A DNA stretch of 44,512 nt from Cognatishimia sp. F0-27 (lineage in GTDB: Bacteria > Pseudomonadota > Alphaproteobacteria > Rhodobacterales > Rhodobacteraceae): the NCBI RefSeq assembly GCF_020667845.1, contig NZ_JAFMPQ010000040.1:1-44512 (forward strand), in the 5' to 3' direction. A program made the translations under genes and the position numbers. This document shows, piece after piece, positions 26,490-35,264 of this stretch. The notes beneath the pieces were generated by a model. It worked only from the letters and a program-made list of their open reading frames with translations. It was not told the origin of the DNA and ran no database searches. Positions within the stretch are counted from its first letter, which is position 1. Every line of letters begins with the position of its first letter.

Positions 26490-26518
26490 TTGATACTGTC
26501 ATACATTAAGACATTCAA
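26490..26518 (-). promoter_or_regulatory. Minus-strand promoter with GntR-type operator in its spacer
   Basis: On the minus strand, TTGAAT (26513-26518) and TATCAA (26490-26495) are separated by exactly 17 nt, as in a sigma-70 promoter for the 24144-26432 operon. Within the spacer lies TGTCATACATTA (26497-26508, plus-strand reading). Its GT-N3-AC core fits GntR-family operators. The same 12-mer occurs in the tctC/tctAB divergent promoter region at 36423-36434, so both are probably bound by the island's GntR protein. Confidence 0.55.
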
Positions 26519-26532
26519 CCATACTATCCTGG

Positions 26533-29007
26533 ATGGAAAGATTGCCAATCTCGAAGCCGGACACCCCGACTGAAATGACGTCGGATCGCCCCCGAATGAC
26601 TGCGCAGCGGCAGGCGCCGCTGCCGGATGGATGGGCGTATGACGCAAGCACGGTGGATGCCGGGGTGTTGAATGCGGAGCTGTTTTCCGAGATCGGGAAA
26701 CCTCTGCGGCGTCGGGAGGATCATCGCCTGGTGACGGGCAAGGGTCGGTTTAGTGACGATTTTTCCATTGAAGGGCAGCTTTTTGCCGCGATGGTCCGCT
26801 CTCCCTATGCCCATGCGCGGATCGGCGCGATTGATAAGGCGGAGGCCGAGGCATTGCCCGGTGTTGTCGCTGTGCTGACGGGGCAGGATGCGCTGGACGA
26901 TGGCCTTACCGCGATCAACCACAGCCCCGTGCCGTCCACACGGTTTGACGTGCGACTCACCGCGCCTGACGGCTCCCCGCCCTTTATCGGTCCCCATCTC
27001 CTTTTGCCCGTCGACAAGGCCCGCCATGTGGGCGAGGCGGTCGCCATTGTCGTCGCAGAGAGCCGCGCCGCGGCGCTGGACGCGGCGGAGATGGTAGACG
27101 TCGCGTGGGAAGAATTGCCCCATGTCATCGACAGCCTCGATGCCATCAAGGAGGATGCGCCGACGCTCTGGGACGAGGTGCCGGGCAACACCTTCGTCGA
27201 TTGCGAACACGGAAATCCGGAGGCAACAAAGGCCGCCTTTGAAGAGGCTGCGACGGTCGTGCGCGCCAAGCTGCACATCAACCGCGTGACCGCCGTCACC
27301 ATGGAGCCGCGCGCCGCTCTGGCGGACTACGACGCGGAGACGGGCCGCTCGACGCTCTATGCGGGATCAGGCGGTGCGGTGCGTCAGAAACGCGAACTGT
27401 CGGCGGTGCTCGGCATTCCGCAGGATGATCTGCGCGTTCTTTCCTATGATGTGGGCGGCAATTTCGGGGCGCGAAACCGGGTTTACGTGGAGTTTGGACT
27501 GGTCCTTTGGGCGTCGCGCAGGCTGCAAAGGCCCGTCAAGTATACCGCCAGCCGGTCCGAGGCCTTTCTGACCGACTATCAAGGCCGCGATCTGCACACC
27601 GAAGTTGCCCTTGCGCTGGATGCGGACGGCAAGTTTCTGGCGATGACGGCAGACAATGTCTCAAACGTCGGTGCGCGGTGCGTGTCGCTGTCGCCCTTGT
27701 CCAAGGGCGCTGGGCTGATCACGGGGTCCTACCATATCCCCGTGGCACATCTGCGCACACGGGCCGTGTTCACCAACACCATGTGCACCCAAGCCTATCG
27801 CAGTTCCGGCCGCCCCGAAGTGACATACGCCATTGAACGCCTCGTCGATCTGGCGGCGATCGAAACCGGCATTGACCCGATCGAACTGCGCCGCCGCAAC
27901 CTTCTGGCGCCGCAGGATCTGCCCTATCGAAACGCCGTGGGTTCGCTCTATGACAGCGGCGAATACGAGGCCAATATGGACCGCGCAATGGCGCTGTTCG
28001 AATGGGATGATGTGGGCCGGCGTCGGGCGGATGCAAAAGCACGCGGCAAAATCCTCGGTGTGGGTTTGGCGAATTACGTCGAAAGCTCTATCGGGACGCC
28101 GAAAGAGCGCGCCGAAATCACCGTTGCCCCGGACGGGGCGGTGGAAGTCGTGATCGGAACGCAACCGTCAGGCCAAGGGCATGAGACGTCGTTTGGGCAG
28201 GTCGTGGCGGACATGCTGCAGATCCCGGCCGCGGATGTGACGATCGTCTTGGGCGACACTGACCGTGTCAGCGTTGGCGGCGGGTCGCACTCGGGCCGTT
28301 CCATGCGGCACGCAGGAACGGTGATGGTGATGGCCTCTGCGGACCTGCTACGGGTTGCGCGCGATCTTGCCGCAGAGCGACTGGATCTCGCGCCGGACGC
28401 GCTCGACTATGCAGACGGCACCTTCACCGCGCGGGGCACCAATCGGTCCGTCACCTTGGCCGATCTGTCATCCGAGCAAAACCCGCTGAGCGTGGCGCGC
28501 ACGAATGAGATGCACGCGCCTGTTTTTCCCAATGGCACCGCGATCTGCGAGGTCGAGATCGATCCTGTGACCTGTCAGATCGCGATCACCCGCTATGCGT
28601 CCGTCGATGACGTGGGCCGTTGCATCAACCCCTTGATCGTTCATGGCCAAAGCCACGGTGGCATCGCCCAGGGCGTGGGGCAAGCGATGTGGGAAGACTG
28701 CGCGATTGACCCTGAATCCGGCCAACCGCTGGCAGGATCCCTGATGGATTACGGGTTGCCGCGCATCGACACGATGCCGTTCTTCGATGTCGAGATTTCC
28801 GAAGTCCTGTCGCCCACCAATCCGCTTGGCATCAAGGCAGGGGGTGAAGGTGGCACGACGCCCGCGCTGGCTACCGTCACTCTGGCGGTTCTGGACGCGC
28901 TGCGCCCCTTGGGCGTCACCGATATCGCCATGCCGATCACCCCCCAACGCATCTGGCAGGCGCTCGACACCGCCGCTGCAACGCCCAAAGAGAAGGCCCC
29001 AGCATGA
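26533..29007 (+). CDS. Xanthine dehydrogenase family molybdopterin-binding subunit (large subunit 2)
   Basis: 824 residues from the ATG at 26533; later Met codons (26575, 26596) are possible because no good Shine-Dalgarno is visible. The hammerhead domain begins at GKPLRRREDHRLVTGKGRFSDD. Further motifs are VGGNFGARNRVYVEFGL, AYRSSGRPEVTYAIERLVDLAA, GQGHETSFGQV, and the C-terminal GIKAGGEGGTTPALA with the catalytic Glu. It is paralogous to large subunit 1 and divergent from it. The SBP-fold, 2Fe-2S and FAD genes follow in the same operon with ATGA overlaps, so this is the subunit with the clearest full complex. Confidence 0.9.
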   Translation: MERLPISKPDTPTEMTSDRPRMTAQRQAPLPDGWAYDASTVDAGVLNAELFSEIGKPLRRREDHRLVTGKGRFSDDFSIEGQLFAAMVRSPYAHARIGAIDKAEAEALPGVVAVLTGQDALDDGLTAINHSPVPSTRFDVRLTAPDGSPPFIGPHLLLPVDKARHVGEAVAIVVAESRAAALDAAEMVDVAWEELPHVIDSLDAIKEDAPTLWDEVPGNTFVDCEHGNPEATKAAFEEAATVVRAKLHINRVTAVTMEPRAALADYDAETGRSTLYAGSGGAVRQKRELSAVLGIPQDDLRVLSYDVGGNFGARNRVYVEFGLVLWASRRLQRPVKYTASRSEAFLTDYQGRDLHTEVALALDADGKFLAMTADNVSNVGARCVSLSPLSKGAGLITGSYHIPVAHLRTRAVFTNTMCTQAYRSSGRPEVTYAIERLVDLAAIETGIDPIELRRRNLLAPQDLPYRNAVGSLYDSGEYEANMDRAMALFEWDDVGRRRADAKARGKILGVGLANYVESSIGTPKERAEITVAPDGAVEVVIGTQPSGQGHETSFGQVVADMLQIPAADVTIVLGDTDRVSVGGGSHSGRSMRHAGTVMVMASADLLRVARDLAAERLDLAPDALDYADGTFTARGTNRSVTLADLSSEQNPLSVARTNEMHAPVFPNGTAICEVEIDPVTCQIAITRYASVDDVGRCINPLIVHGQSHGGIAQGVGQAMWEDCAIDPESGQPLAGSLMDYGLPRIDTMPFFDVEISEVLSPTNPLGIKAGGEGGTTPALATVTLAVLDALRPLGVTDIAMPITPQRIWQALDTAAATPKEKAPA

Positions 29008-29939
29008 CCCATTCCATCCGGATTCTCGCCTTTCCCGGCGCGCCCAACCTGCCGATCTTCACAGCTTTGGAAGAGGGGTTCTTTGCCGAGGAAGACGTCG
29101 ATATCGCCATCGAATTCACGCCCTCTAGCATCTATCAGGCCAAACAGGTCGCGGCGGGGAACTTCGATATCGCGATGACGGCGTTCGACAATGTGGTCGC
29201 TTACGGCGAGGGGCAGGGGGCGGCCGGGCCCGACGTCGATCCGGGCTATGTCGCCGTGATGGGGGCGACGCAGCTTGAGCTGAGCCTCGTCGTGTCGCCC
29301 GATGTGACGGGTTTCAACGACCTGCGTGGCAAGACCCTTGCGCTGGATGCTCTCGACACCGGGTTTGCGTTTGTCCTGACCGAAATGCTCATGCGGGCGG
29401 GCCTGAGCCAGGGCGACCCCGCATATGTCACTGTCGGGGCCACGCCGCAGCGCTGGCAATCCGTGCAGGCGGGCGAGCATGCGGGCACGCTGACCATTGA
29501 ACCGTTCACCACGATGGCCACCCGCGCCGGGTTCACCGTGCTACAAGAATCAACGGAGATTTTCGACGCGTATCAAGGCGGCGTCGTCGCCGCGCGGCGC
29601 GGCTTTCTGGCAGAGAACCCGGATGCGGTGGCGGCCTATCTGCGCGCCCTTCTGCGGTCGTTGGACTGGCTGTCCGATGCGTCCAACCATGACGCCGCCT
29701 GCGAGCACCTGAAAAAGCATATGCCCGCCATCAAACCCGAAGCCGCGGGGGCAGTTCTGAAGAACGTGTTAAATCCGAAATCCGGGCTAACGCCGGGCGG
29801 CGCGATCCTGCCAGACGGCATGCGCCGCGTTCTGGACCTGCGCAGCCGTCATGGCTCGGGCGGGAAAACCCTGACGGACATCGAGCGCTATATGGACTTG
29901 ACCCTGTATGACGCCATCCAGAGCGGCGCGGGCGCATGA
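29004..29939 (+). CDS. NMT1/SsuA-like SBP-fold protein without signal peptide, inside the Mo-hydroxylase operon
   Basis: 311 residues, coupled by ATGA to both neighbours. The fold is clear: [26 protein letters not shown], then [26 protein letters not shown] and [20 protein letters not shown], all standard for NMT1/TauA/SsuA binding proteins. There is no export signal. The strict operon position between the Mo large subunit and the 2Fe-2S subunit, with no transporter genes, suggests a cytoplasmic role tied to the hydroxylase: substrate delivery, a fold-derived enzyme, or assembly. Function not established. Confidence 0.75.
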   Translation: MTHSIRILAFPGAPNLPIFTALEEGFFAEEDVDIAIEFTPSSIYQAKQVAAGNFDIAMTAFDNVVAYGEGQGAAGPDVDPGYVAVMGATQLELSLVVSPDVTGFNDLRGKTLALDALDTGFAFVLTEMLMRAGLSQGDPAYVTVGATPQRWQSVQAGEHAGTLTIEPFTTMATRAGFTVLQESTEIFDAYQGGVVAARRGFLAENPDAVAAYLRALLRSLDWLSDASNHDAACEHLKKHMPAIKPEAAGAVLKNVLNPKSGLTPGGAILPDGMRRVLDLRSRHGSGGKTLTDIERYMDLTLYDAIQSGAGA

Positions 29940-30409
29940 GGCAACTCGCGATCACCGTAAACGGAGAGGTGCGGACGGCCGATGTCGAAGACCGCACGCT
30001 TTTGGTGGAATTCTTGCGCGAAGGTCTTGGCCTGACAGGAACCCACGTGGGCTGTGATACGACGCAATGCGGCGCCTGTACGGTGATCATGGACGGCCAG
30101 GCCGTGAAAAGCTGCACGGTGCTGGCGGTGATGGCCGAAGGCGCAGAAGTCCGTACGATCGAAGGGCTGGCGGATGGCGACAGGCTGCACCCTTTGCAAG
30201 ACGCGTTCTCGCGCCACCACGCGCTGCAATGCGGCTTCTGCACTCCGGGAATGATCATGGCCTCGCTTGACGTGATTGAACGCCACGGCGCGGACCTTGA
30301 TGCCCAGACCGTGCGTCATGAGCTGGAAGGCAACCTGTGCCGTTGCACCGGTTACCACAACATCGTCAAGGCCGTGCTGGACGCGGCGGGGCGGGGTAGC
30401 CCGCGATGA
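29936..30409 (+). CDS. 2Fe-2S subunit of a molybdenum hydroxylase (CoxS-like)
   Basis: 157 residues. C40, C45, C48 and C60 form the plant-ferredoxin-type cluster (G-C-D-x-x-x-C-G-A-C-T-V). C99, C102, C135 and C137 form the second cluster in the helical domain (C-G-F-C-T-P-G, then [10 protein letters not shown]). This is the complete motif set of the small subunit of the xanthine dehydrogenase/CO dehydrogenase family, which passes electrons from Mo to FAD. It has ATGA overlaps with the SBP-fold gene upstream and the FAD gene downstream. Confidence 0.95.
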   Translation: MRQLAITVNGEVRTADVEDRTLLVEFLREGLGLTGTHVGCDTTQCGACTVIMDGQAVKSCTVLAVMAEGAEVRTIEGLADGDRLHPLQDAFSRHHALQCGFCTPGMIMASLDVIERHGADLDAQTVRHELEGNLCRCTGYHNIVKAVLDAAGRGSPR

Positions 30410-31221
30410 TGTACGGTTTCTCCTTTCATCGACCCAAAAGCCTTGCAGAGGCCGCGGATGTTTTCGCCCGCGCGGACGACCCGACTTATGTTTCCGGCGG
30501 GCATTCGCTGCTTCCGACAATGAAAAGCCGCCTCGCAGCCCCCAGCGATCTGATTGCGCTGACCCATTTGCCGGAACTGCAGGGCATCACGCGAGACGGC
30601 GACAGGGTGATCATCGGCGCGGCGCAAACCCACGCCTCGGTGGCCAGCGCCGCTCTGGTGCAAGATGCGCTCCCGGCGCTTGCGCAACTGGCCGGTTCAA
30701 TCGGCGATATGCAGGTCCGGCACCGGGGCACGATTGGCGGATCTCTTGCCAACAATGACCCGGCGGCGGATTACCCCTCCGCAGTGTTGGCGCTTGGGGC
30801 CACGATTGTCACGTCAACCCGCGAGATCCATGCGGATGATTACTTCGACGGCATGTTCGCGACTGCGCTGGAACTCGGTGAAATCATCACGGCTATTGCC
30901 TTTCCTATCCCGAAAAGCGCGGGCTATGCGAAAATGCGCAATCCCGCGTCGCGCTATGCATTGGCCGCGTCATTCGTGGCGAAAACGGAGGATGCCGTGC
31001 GGGTCGCGATCACGGGTGCCGGCTCGGATGGCGTGTTTCGTTGGAGCGCGGCGGAGAAGGCCCTGGGCGCATCCTTCGATAGCGCTGCACTGGCGGGCTT
31101 GGCGCTGAGCGCTGACGATATGCTGGGTGACATGCATGCGGACGCATCCTATCGCGCCCATCTTGCGGCGATTTGCACGCAGCGCGCCGTCGACAACCAG
31201 GGTCGGTTGACCTTGCTCTAA
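30406..31221 (+). CDS. FAD-binding subunit of a molybdenum hydroxylase (CoxM-like)
   Basis: 271 residues. FAD contacts are visible in [16 protein letters not shown] (near 29-44) and [22 protein letters not shown] (near 105-126), and the CODH FAD C-terminal domain follows from about residue 160. It accepts electrons from the 2Fe-2S subunit and passes them to an unknown acceptor. It is the last gene of the plus-strand hydroxylase operon. Its TAA overlaps the stop of the convergent DUF2390 gene by 3 nt. Confidence 0.93.
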   Translation: MMYGFSFHRPKSLAEAADVFARADDPTYVSGGHSLLPTMKSRLAAPSDLIALTHLPELQGITRDGDRVIIGAAQTHASVASAALVQDALPALAQLAGSIGDMQVRHRGTIGGSLANNDPAADYPSAVLALGATIVTSTREIHADDYFDGMFATALELGEIITAIAFPIPKSAGYAKMRNPASRYALAASFVAKTEDAVRVAITGAGSDGVFRWSAAEKALGASFDSAALAGLALSADDMLGDMHADASYRAHLAAICTQRAVDNQGRLTLL

Positions 31222-31721
31222 AGGGCCAGCTCTGTGGCCGAGATCAGGCGCTGCAATGGCGCGTCCTTGCCGACGGGTCCACCGGCGTAGTGTTCCAACG
31301 CCGCCTTGAGGTTTTGCGCCGCCGACACCGGTGCGCCGGGCGTGAAACCGTCAGCAACCAGTGCGGCCAACACCGCCAATTCGATCCGTTCCGCGTTCAG
31401 TTCGGCGGCCTTCACGGCCTCTCGCACGGCATCGGTCCGCGCGTCCGGGGCAGGCGGCGGCCCGTTCTTCAAGCGTTGACGCACTGTGCGCAGGGCAATC
31501 ACGACCTCTTTGTGCCAAGGCTCCACAGCGCCCGCGATGCGTGCCATTCCAGGCGCGTCCAAGGCGATCCCACGGGTTGCCATCCAAAGTCCGCACAACA
31601 CCACCGGAACATCCACGCCATAGCGTTCTTGCAGCGTGAGGCAATCTGCCGAAACGCCGTCGGCGCCATAGACCTTGAGCGCAAAACGCCAAAGATCCGC
31701 TTCTGCGTCCGGCTCGGTCAC
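31218..31721 (-). CDS. TIGR02444/DUF2390 family protein
   Basis: 167 residues. The N-terminal pattern LWRFALKVYGADGVSADCLTLQERYGVDVPVVLCGLWMA is the hallmark of TIGR02444, a family without an assigned function. It is helical and cytoplasmic. The gene is coupled by ATGA to the GntR gene. Such proteins appear in many proteobacteria outside this type of island, so the linkage may be incidental. Confidence 0.8.
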   Translation of the reverse strand: MTEPDAEADLWRFALKVYGADGVSADCLTLQERYGVDVPVVLCGLWMATRGIALDAPGMARIAGAVEPWHKEVVIALRTVRQRLKNGPPPAPDARTDAVREAVKAAELNAERIELAVLAALVADGFTPGAPVSAAQNLKAALEHYAGGPVGKDAPLQRLISATELAL

Positions 31722-32401
31722 GGCTCTTGCTCAACGAAGGGCAGCGCAGACAGCGCGGCGTGTTCCACATGGGCGCGTGCAATCCGGCGGGCACCCTCCA
31801 CGTCGCGCGCCAGCAGCGCATCGCGGAGCGCCTTCATTTCCTCGATCGATTGCGCCTGGCGTTCCTTGCGGATCACTGACTTGCTGCGCAACTGCGCGGT
31901 GCGCAGGGTCAGGCGTTGCAGCACCTCTAACGCAACGCGGTTGCGCGCCACATCGCAGATGAAGTCGTAGAATTGCCGCTTGGCATCGACAATGGGCAGG
32001 AACTCCGAGCTCGTATAAGCGCGGATGACCAGCCCGCAAAGACGCTCGGCTTCCCGCAGGTCCTCGTCGTCGGCGTTCTCCAGAAACTGCTGAAAAATCA
32101 ACGCCTCCAGGTCGGCCCGGATACGGTAGATGTTCTCGGCATCGCGGTATGTGATGCGGACCACGGTCAATCCGCGTGCGCCCAGTTGCGCGATGACACC
32201 TTCGGCCTCGAATTCTCGCAAAGCTTCGCGCAGGGACGTGCGGCTGACGCCGAGTTGTTCGCACAGGTCCTTTTCCACCAGCCTGTCGCCCGGGCGAAGC
32301 ACCCCCTGTTCAATGGCAGAGCGCATCGACTCGATGATCCGCGTGCGCAATGGTGCCGATTCGAAATTGATCCGTCTGAGTTCCCCTCCGATTTCAGACA
32401 T
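31718..32401 (-). CDS. GntR-family (FCD subfamily) transcriptional regulator
   Basis: 227 residues. The N-terminal winged helix-turn-helix is seen in RPGDRLVEKDLCEQLGVSRTSLREALREFEAEGVI (about 36-70), and the helical FCD ligand-binding domain follows (about 90-215; IYRIRADLEALIFQQF). FCD proteins usually bind a carboxylate effector through a metal. It lies in the ubiD-abrB-gntR operon, and two GT-N3-AC sites near 26500 and 36427 are the likely targets. It is probably the island's local repressor. Confidence 0.92.
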   Translation of the reverse strand: MSEIGGELRRINFESAPLRTRIIESMRSAIEQGVLRPGDRLVEKDLCEQLGVSRTSLREALREFEAEGVIAQLGARGLTVVRITYRDAENIYRIRADLEALIFQQFLENADDEDLREAERLCGLVIRAYTSSEFLPIVDAKRQFYDFICDVARNRVALEVLQRLTLRTAQLRSKSVIRKERQAQSIEEMKALRDALLARDVEGARRIARAHVEHAALSALPFVEQEP

Positions 32402-32434
32402 CTGGCGCGCCCTCCATTGTTCGGTTGTTCAAGA

Positions 32435-33508
32435 TCATCTCGTCCTCCCTGCTATCCATCGAAACACCAAAGGTGCCAGAGCCACGATAAGCGAAATACG
32501 GACGAGGTGGTGACTGGCGACATAGGCGATATCGGCCTCCATTGCCACGGCGACAAGGCTCATTTCCGCAAGCCCGCCCGGTGAGAAGGCCAGAACAACC
32601 TGTTCCAGAGACTGCCCGAGCAGGCGGTAAAGCAACACCGCGAATGCGAAGGTGATGCACAGCAGCAGTGTCGTTGCCCCGGCGCTGAACCCCAAGGCAG
32701 CCGCGATCTTGCGCGGGGGCACCCCGATGAAACGCCCACCGATGATCGTACCCAACAGGACTTGCGCTGCGATCACAAGCTCTTGCGGCGGCGGGTTCGT
32801 GGACAGACCGGTCAGATGCACCGCGGCCGAGATGAGCATCGGCCCCAGCAAGGTCGGCGCGGGAAGGCGCAGCTTGCGACCAAGGAAAAAGCCCGCGACC
32901 CCTGCGGCCAGGAGCAAGCCCAGTTCAATGGCCGGGATGTCTTTGAACGACGTCCCGAACCCGGATCTGTCCGACAAGTCTATCCCCTGGATCACCCGGA
33001 ACCAGATCGCGACCAGTGCCACGACGATGATGATGCGGCTGGCGTGGGCAAGAACGATGGCGCGATCATCCGCGCCCATTTCCTCGCCCACGATCATCAT
33101 CTCGCTCAGACCGCCGGGCATGCCCGCGAAGTAGGCGGTCGGCGTGTCGTAGCCCGCGACGTATTTGTAATAGGGCACCGTGACGAGCCCACAGATCACC
33201 AGATAGACGGCAAGAAAGGCGAAAGACACGAGCCAAAGGCCGATCTGATTCAGAAAATCAGGCGAAAAGCCCGACCCGAGCATGACCCCGATCACAACCA
33301 CCACGTAAGGGCGAAGCGGACCGGGCGCGGCAACGGGCGCGCGCAACATCGCGGCGACCGCCGTGGAGACCATCGGCCCCAACATCCATGGCAGCGGCAA
33401 GGTCAACCAGTTGAACACCGCGCCGGTCGCCACGCCCATCGCAATCGCCAGCAGCACGCGGGGCCACGTGTCGCGCAGGCTGCGAAGGGATTTGTCCTTG
33501 GAACTCAT
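32435..33508 (-). CDS. AbrB-family permease (PF05145)
   Basis: 357 residues from the ATG at 33508; an in-frame TTG at 33544 would overlap the end of the UbiD gene. It has about ten hydrophobic helices in two repeated halves. Family signatures are LPLPWMLGPMVSTAVAAML, YFAGMPGGLSEMMIVGEEMGAD and, in the second repeat, FSPGGLAEMSLVAVAMEADIAYVASHHLVR. The P-G-G-L-(S/A)-E-M motif in both halves is diagnostic. Transport roles are proposed but rarely shown. It is in an operon with UbiD and GntR, so it may carry the substrate or a product. Confidence 0.85.
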   Translation of the reverse strand: MSSKDKSLRSLRDTWPRVLLAIAMGVATGAVFNWLTLPLPWMLGPMVSTAVAAMLRAPVAAPGPLRPYVVVVIGVMLGSGFSPDFLNQIGLWLVSFAFLAVYLVICGLVTVPYYKYVAGYDTPTAYFAGMPGGLSEMMIVGEEMGADDRAIVLAHASRIIIVVALVAIWFRVIQGIDLSDRSGFGTSFKDIPAIELGLLLAAGVAGFFLGRKLRLPAPTLLGPMLISAAVHLTGLSTNPPPQELVIAAQVLLGTIIGGRFIGVPPRKIAAALGFSAGATTLLLCITFAFAVLLYRLLGQSLEQVVLAFSPGGLAEMSLVAVAMEADIAYVASHHLVRISLIVALAPLVFRWIAGRTR

Positions 33509-33533
33509 TGGCGCGGTGTATCCCGATCTTTCG

Positions 33534-35159
33534 TCAGGTCTCAATGTCTCGCGTCGGCGTTTCGGGTTTCATGCCGTCACGTTGCCGCTTTTGGGTGGCC
33601 TCGCCGTTGGCCTCCCAATTGCCGGCCACGGCGTTGTTGGCATATTGACTCCACAAATCCGACCAATCGCCCAATTCATACCCGTGCCACGGTGGCTGAG
33701 GGGTGAGGCGGGGCAGGTTCAACTCTTCCCAGATGTCCTTGGCGCGGCTCATGTATTCTTCGCGCGGCAGGGCAAGGGGTGGCATGTCGGACTTCAAGGT
33801 GGCGTCGATCATTAACGTCGAATCCAATCCTGAGCGTCCTGATTTCGGCCCATGCCCACCAGAGCGGTAGGGTGTGACGTGGACATCCGTGGTCAGGTTC
33901 GAGCGATACGCGATGGACCAGAAGATCGCGTCTGCGTTGTTGGGCTCGATATCTTCAGACACGGCAATGACGACCTTGCCGCATTGCGCCTGCAGGTTCG
34001 CGGCACCCTGCATGCCCCGCCAGACTTCGGTCTGAGGAGCGCTCCGGTCAAACTGCAGGAAAATCACCTTGCGGATGTTGGTCAGCGGCTCGTGCATCAC
34101 CACGCGTTTGATGCCCTTGATGTTGAGCGCCTTCTTGAGGTGCTCAAAATACAGCGGTTCATAGGCGACCTTCTTGAGGGTCGAGCTTTCGCTGGGTGTG
34201 ACCTGGCTGACGATGGAAACGAAGACGGCCGATTTGCGCATGGTGATGGCCGTCACCTGCATCGACATGTTGAAGTCTTCCAGCGCCACATGGCCGTGGC
34301 TTTCGCCAAACGGCCCCTCGGGTTCCAGGTAGTCGGTGGCAATCTCGCCCTCGATCACGAATTCCGCATTGGCAGGCACTTCCAGGTCAACCGTCTTGCA
34401 GCGCACGGTTTGGATCGGTGCGCCGATCAACCCGCCAGCAACGGCCATCTCGTCTTGATCAATCGCCAGCTTTTGCGGGCCGGTGAAGAGGACGCCGGGC
34501 GCGCAGCCGATGACGATTGCCACAGGCATCTTCTCGCCTCTCGCTTTGTATTTCAGCCAATGCTGATAGCCGCCCGCGCCGCCCAGTCGGCTGGCCATCC
34601 GTACGCCAAGCCTGTCGCGGGCCTTCAACTGGCCACGGTAGGTGCCCATGTTGCGAATGCCGTTTTCGGGGTCTTTCGTCACCACCAGCGTGGCGGTCAA
34701 ATAGGGGGCCGAGTCGAATCCCGGCGTGGACACGGGAACCGGGAGCGCCGCCAGGCCGCCACCGGGCCGGGTCAGGTCATCGCCGGTCAACACGATCTGT
34801 TGGCAGAGTGCGTCCGTGACAGGTTCCGGCGGAATAGGGCGCTCCATGGCCCGGACCCAGACGGAGCCGATCTCTTCCACCGGGACGCCCAAACCCACGG
34901 CATAGATCTCGGGGTTCGCCGCCAGCGCGCCCACGGCCACGCTGTTGGCATAGGATGTCCCCTTTGCATCGGTCACATTGGTGAACAAAAACGCCTTGCG
35001 ATCTTCCGCCGGAATACCGCCCTGGAACTGCCAGCGGGTCAAGGGATGCAATTCGCTGTCCTTGTCGATGGCCCGGTCGATCCGGGTCAGCAGACCGCGC
35101 TCTTCCAGGCGCTGCAGATGTTCCTGAAAGTCTTCGGGGGCTGTGGTGTCTTTGCTCAT
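33534..35159 (-). CDS. UbiD-family prenylated-FMN-dependent decarboxylase
   Basis: 541 residues from the ATG at 35159, with AAGGAAAAGG upstream. Family blocks are visible in order: IRNMGTYRGQLKARDRLGVRMA, AIVIGCAPGVLFTGPQKL, and the EGPFGESHGHVA region with the acidic catalytic residues. The C-terminal part continues with NNADAIFWSIAYRSNLTTD. UbiD enzymes reversibly decarboxylate aromatic or unsaturated acids by using prenylated FMN. The cofactor enzyme UbiX is at 23551-24147. Likely substrates are hydroxylated aromatic or heteroaromatic carboxylates made by the Mo hydroxylase(s). Confidence 0.92.
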   Translation of the reverse strand: MSKDTTAPEDFQEHLQRLEERGLLTRIDRAIDKDSELHPLTRWQFQGGIPAEDRKAFLFTNVTDAKGTSYANSVAVGALAANPEIYAVGLGVPVEEIGSVWVRAMERPIPPEPVTDALCQQIVLTGDDLTRPGGGLAALPVPVSTPGFDSAPYLTATLVVTKDPENGIRNMGTYRGQLKARDRLGVRMASRLGGAGGYQHWLKYKARGEKMPVAIVIGCAPGVLFTGPQKLAIDQDEMAVAGGLIGAPIQTVRCKTVDLEVPANAEFVIEGEIATDYLEPEGPFGESHGHVALEDFNMSMQVTAITMRKSAVFVSIVSQVTPSESSTLKKVAYEPLYFEHLKKALNIKGIKRVVMHEPLTNIRKVIFLQFDRSAPQTEVWRGMQGAANLQAQCGKVVIAVSEDIEPNNADAIFWSIAYRSNLTTDVHVTPYRSGGHGPKSGRSGLDSTLMIDATLKSDMPPLALPREEYMSRAKDIWEELNLPRLTPQPPWHGYELGDWSDLWSQYANNAVAGNWEANGEATQKRQRDGMKPETPTRDIET

Positions 35160-35177
35160 GCTGACCTTTTCCTTACG

Positions 35178-35208
35178 AAAAACGCCACCTCCTGTGGAAG
35201 AGGCGGCG
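35178..35208 (-). terminator. Intrinsic terminator or attenuator before ubiD
   Basis: Read on the minus strand, the stem CGCCGCCTC / GAGGTGGCG (9 pairs, one G-T) with an 8-nt loop is followed directly by TTTTT. It lies between tctC (stop at 35265) and the ubiD ATG (35159), ending just before the ubiD Shine-Dalgarno. It should stop most tctC transcripts, so the ubiD-abrB-gntR genes would rely on read-through or a separate promoter. Confidence 0.7.
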
Positions 35209-35225
35209 CAGACTTGGTGTCTTTT

Positions 35226-35250
35226 CGTCCGGCGCAACCTGCGCCGGACG
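35226..35250. terminator. Strong GC hairpin after tctC
   Basis: A perfect 11-bp stem CGTCCGGCGCA / TGCGCCGGACG with a 3-nt loop, 15 nt beyond the tctC stop. It has no U-tract of its own. It probably protects the 3' end of the abundant tctC mRNA, acting with the U-tract terminator at 35178-35208. Confidence 0.6.
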
Positions 35251-35264
35251 ATGACGATTCTGCC

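Noticed and set aside
21066-29939. Simple reading of the three binding-protein-like genes as ABC transporter components
   Set aside because: None has a signal peptide or lipobox, and no ABC permease or ATPase gene is present in the window.
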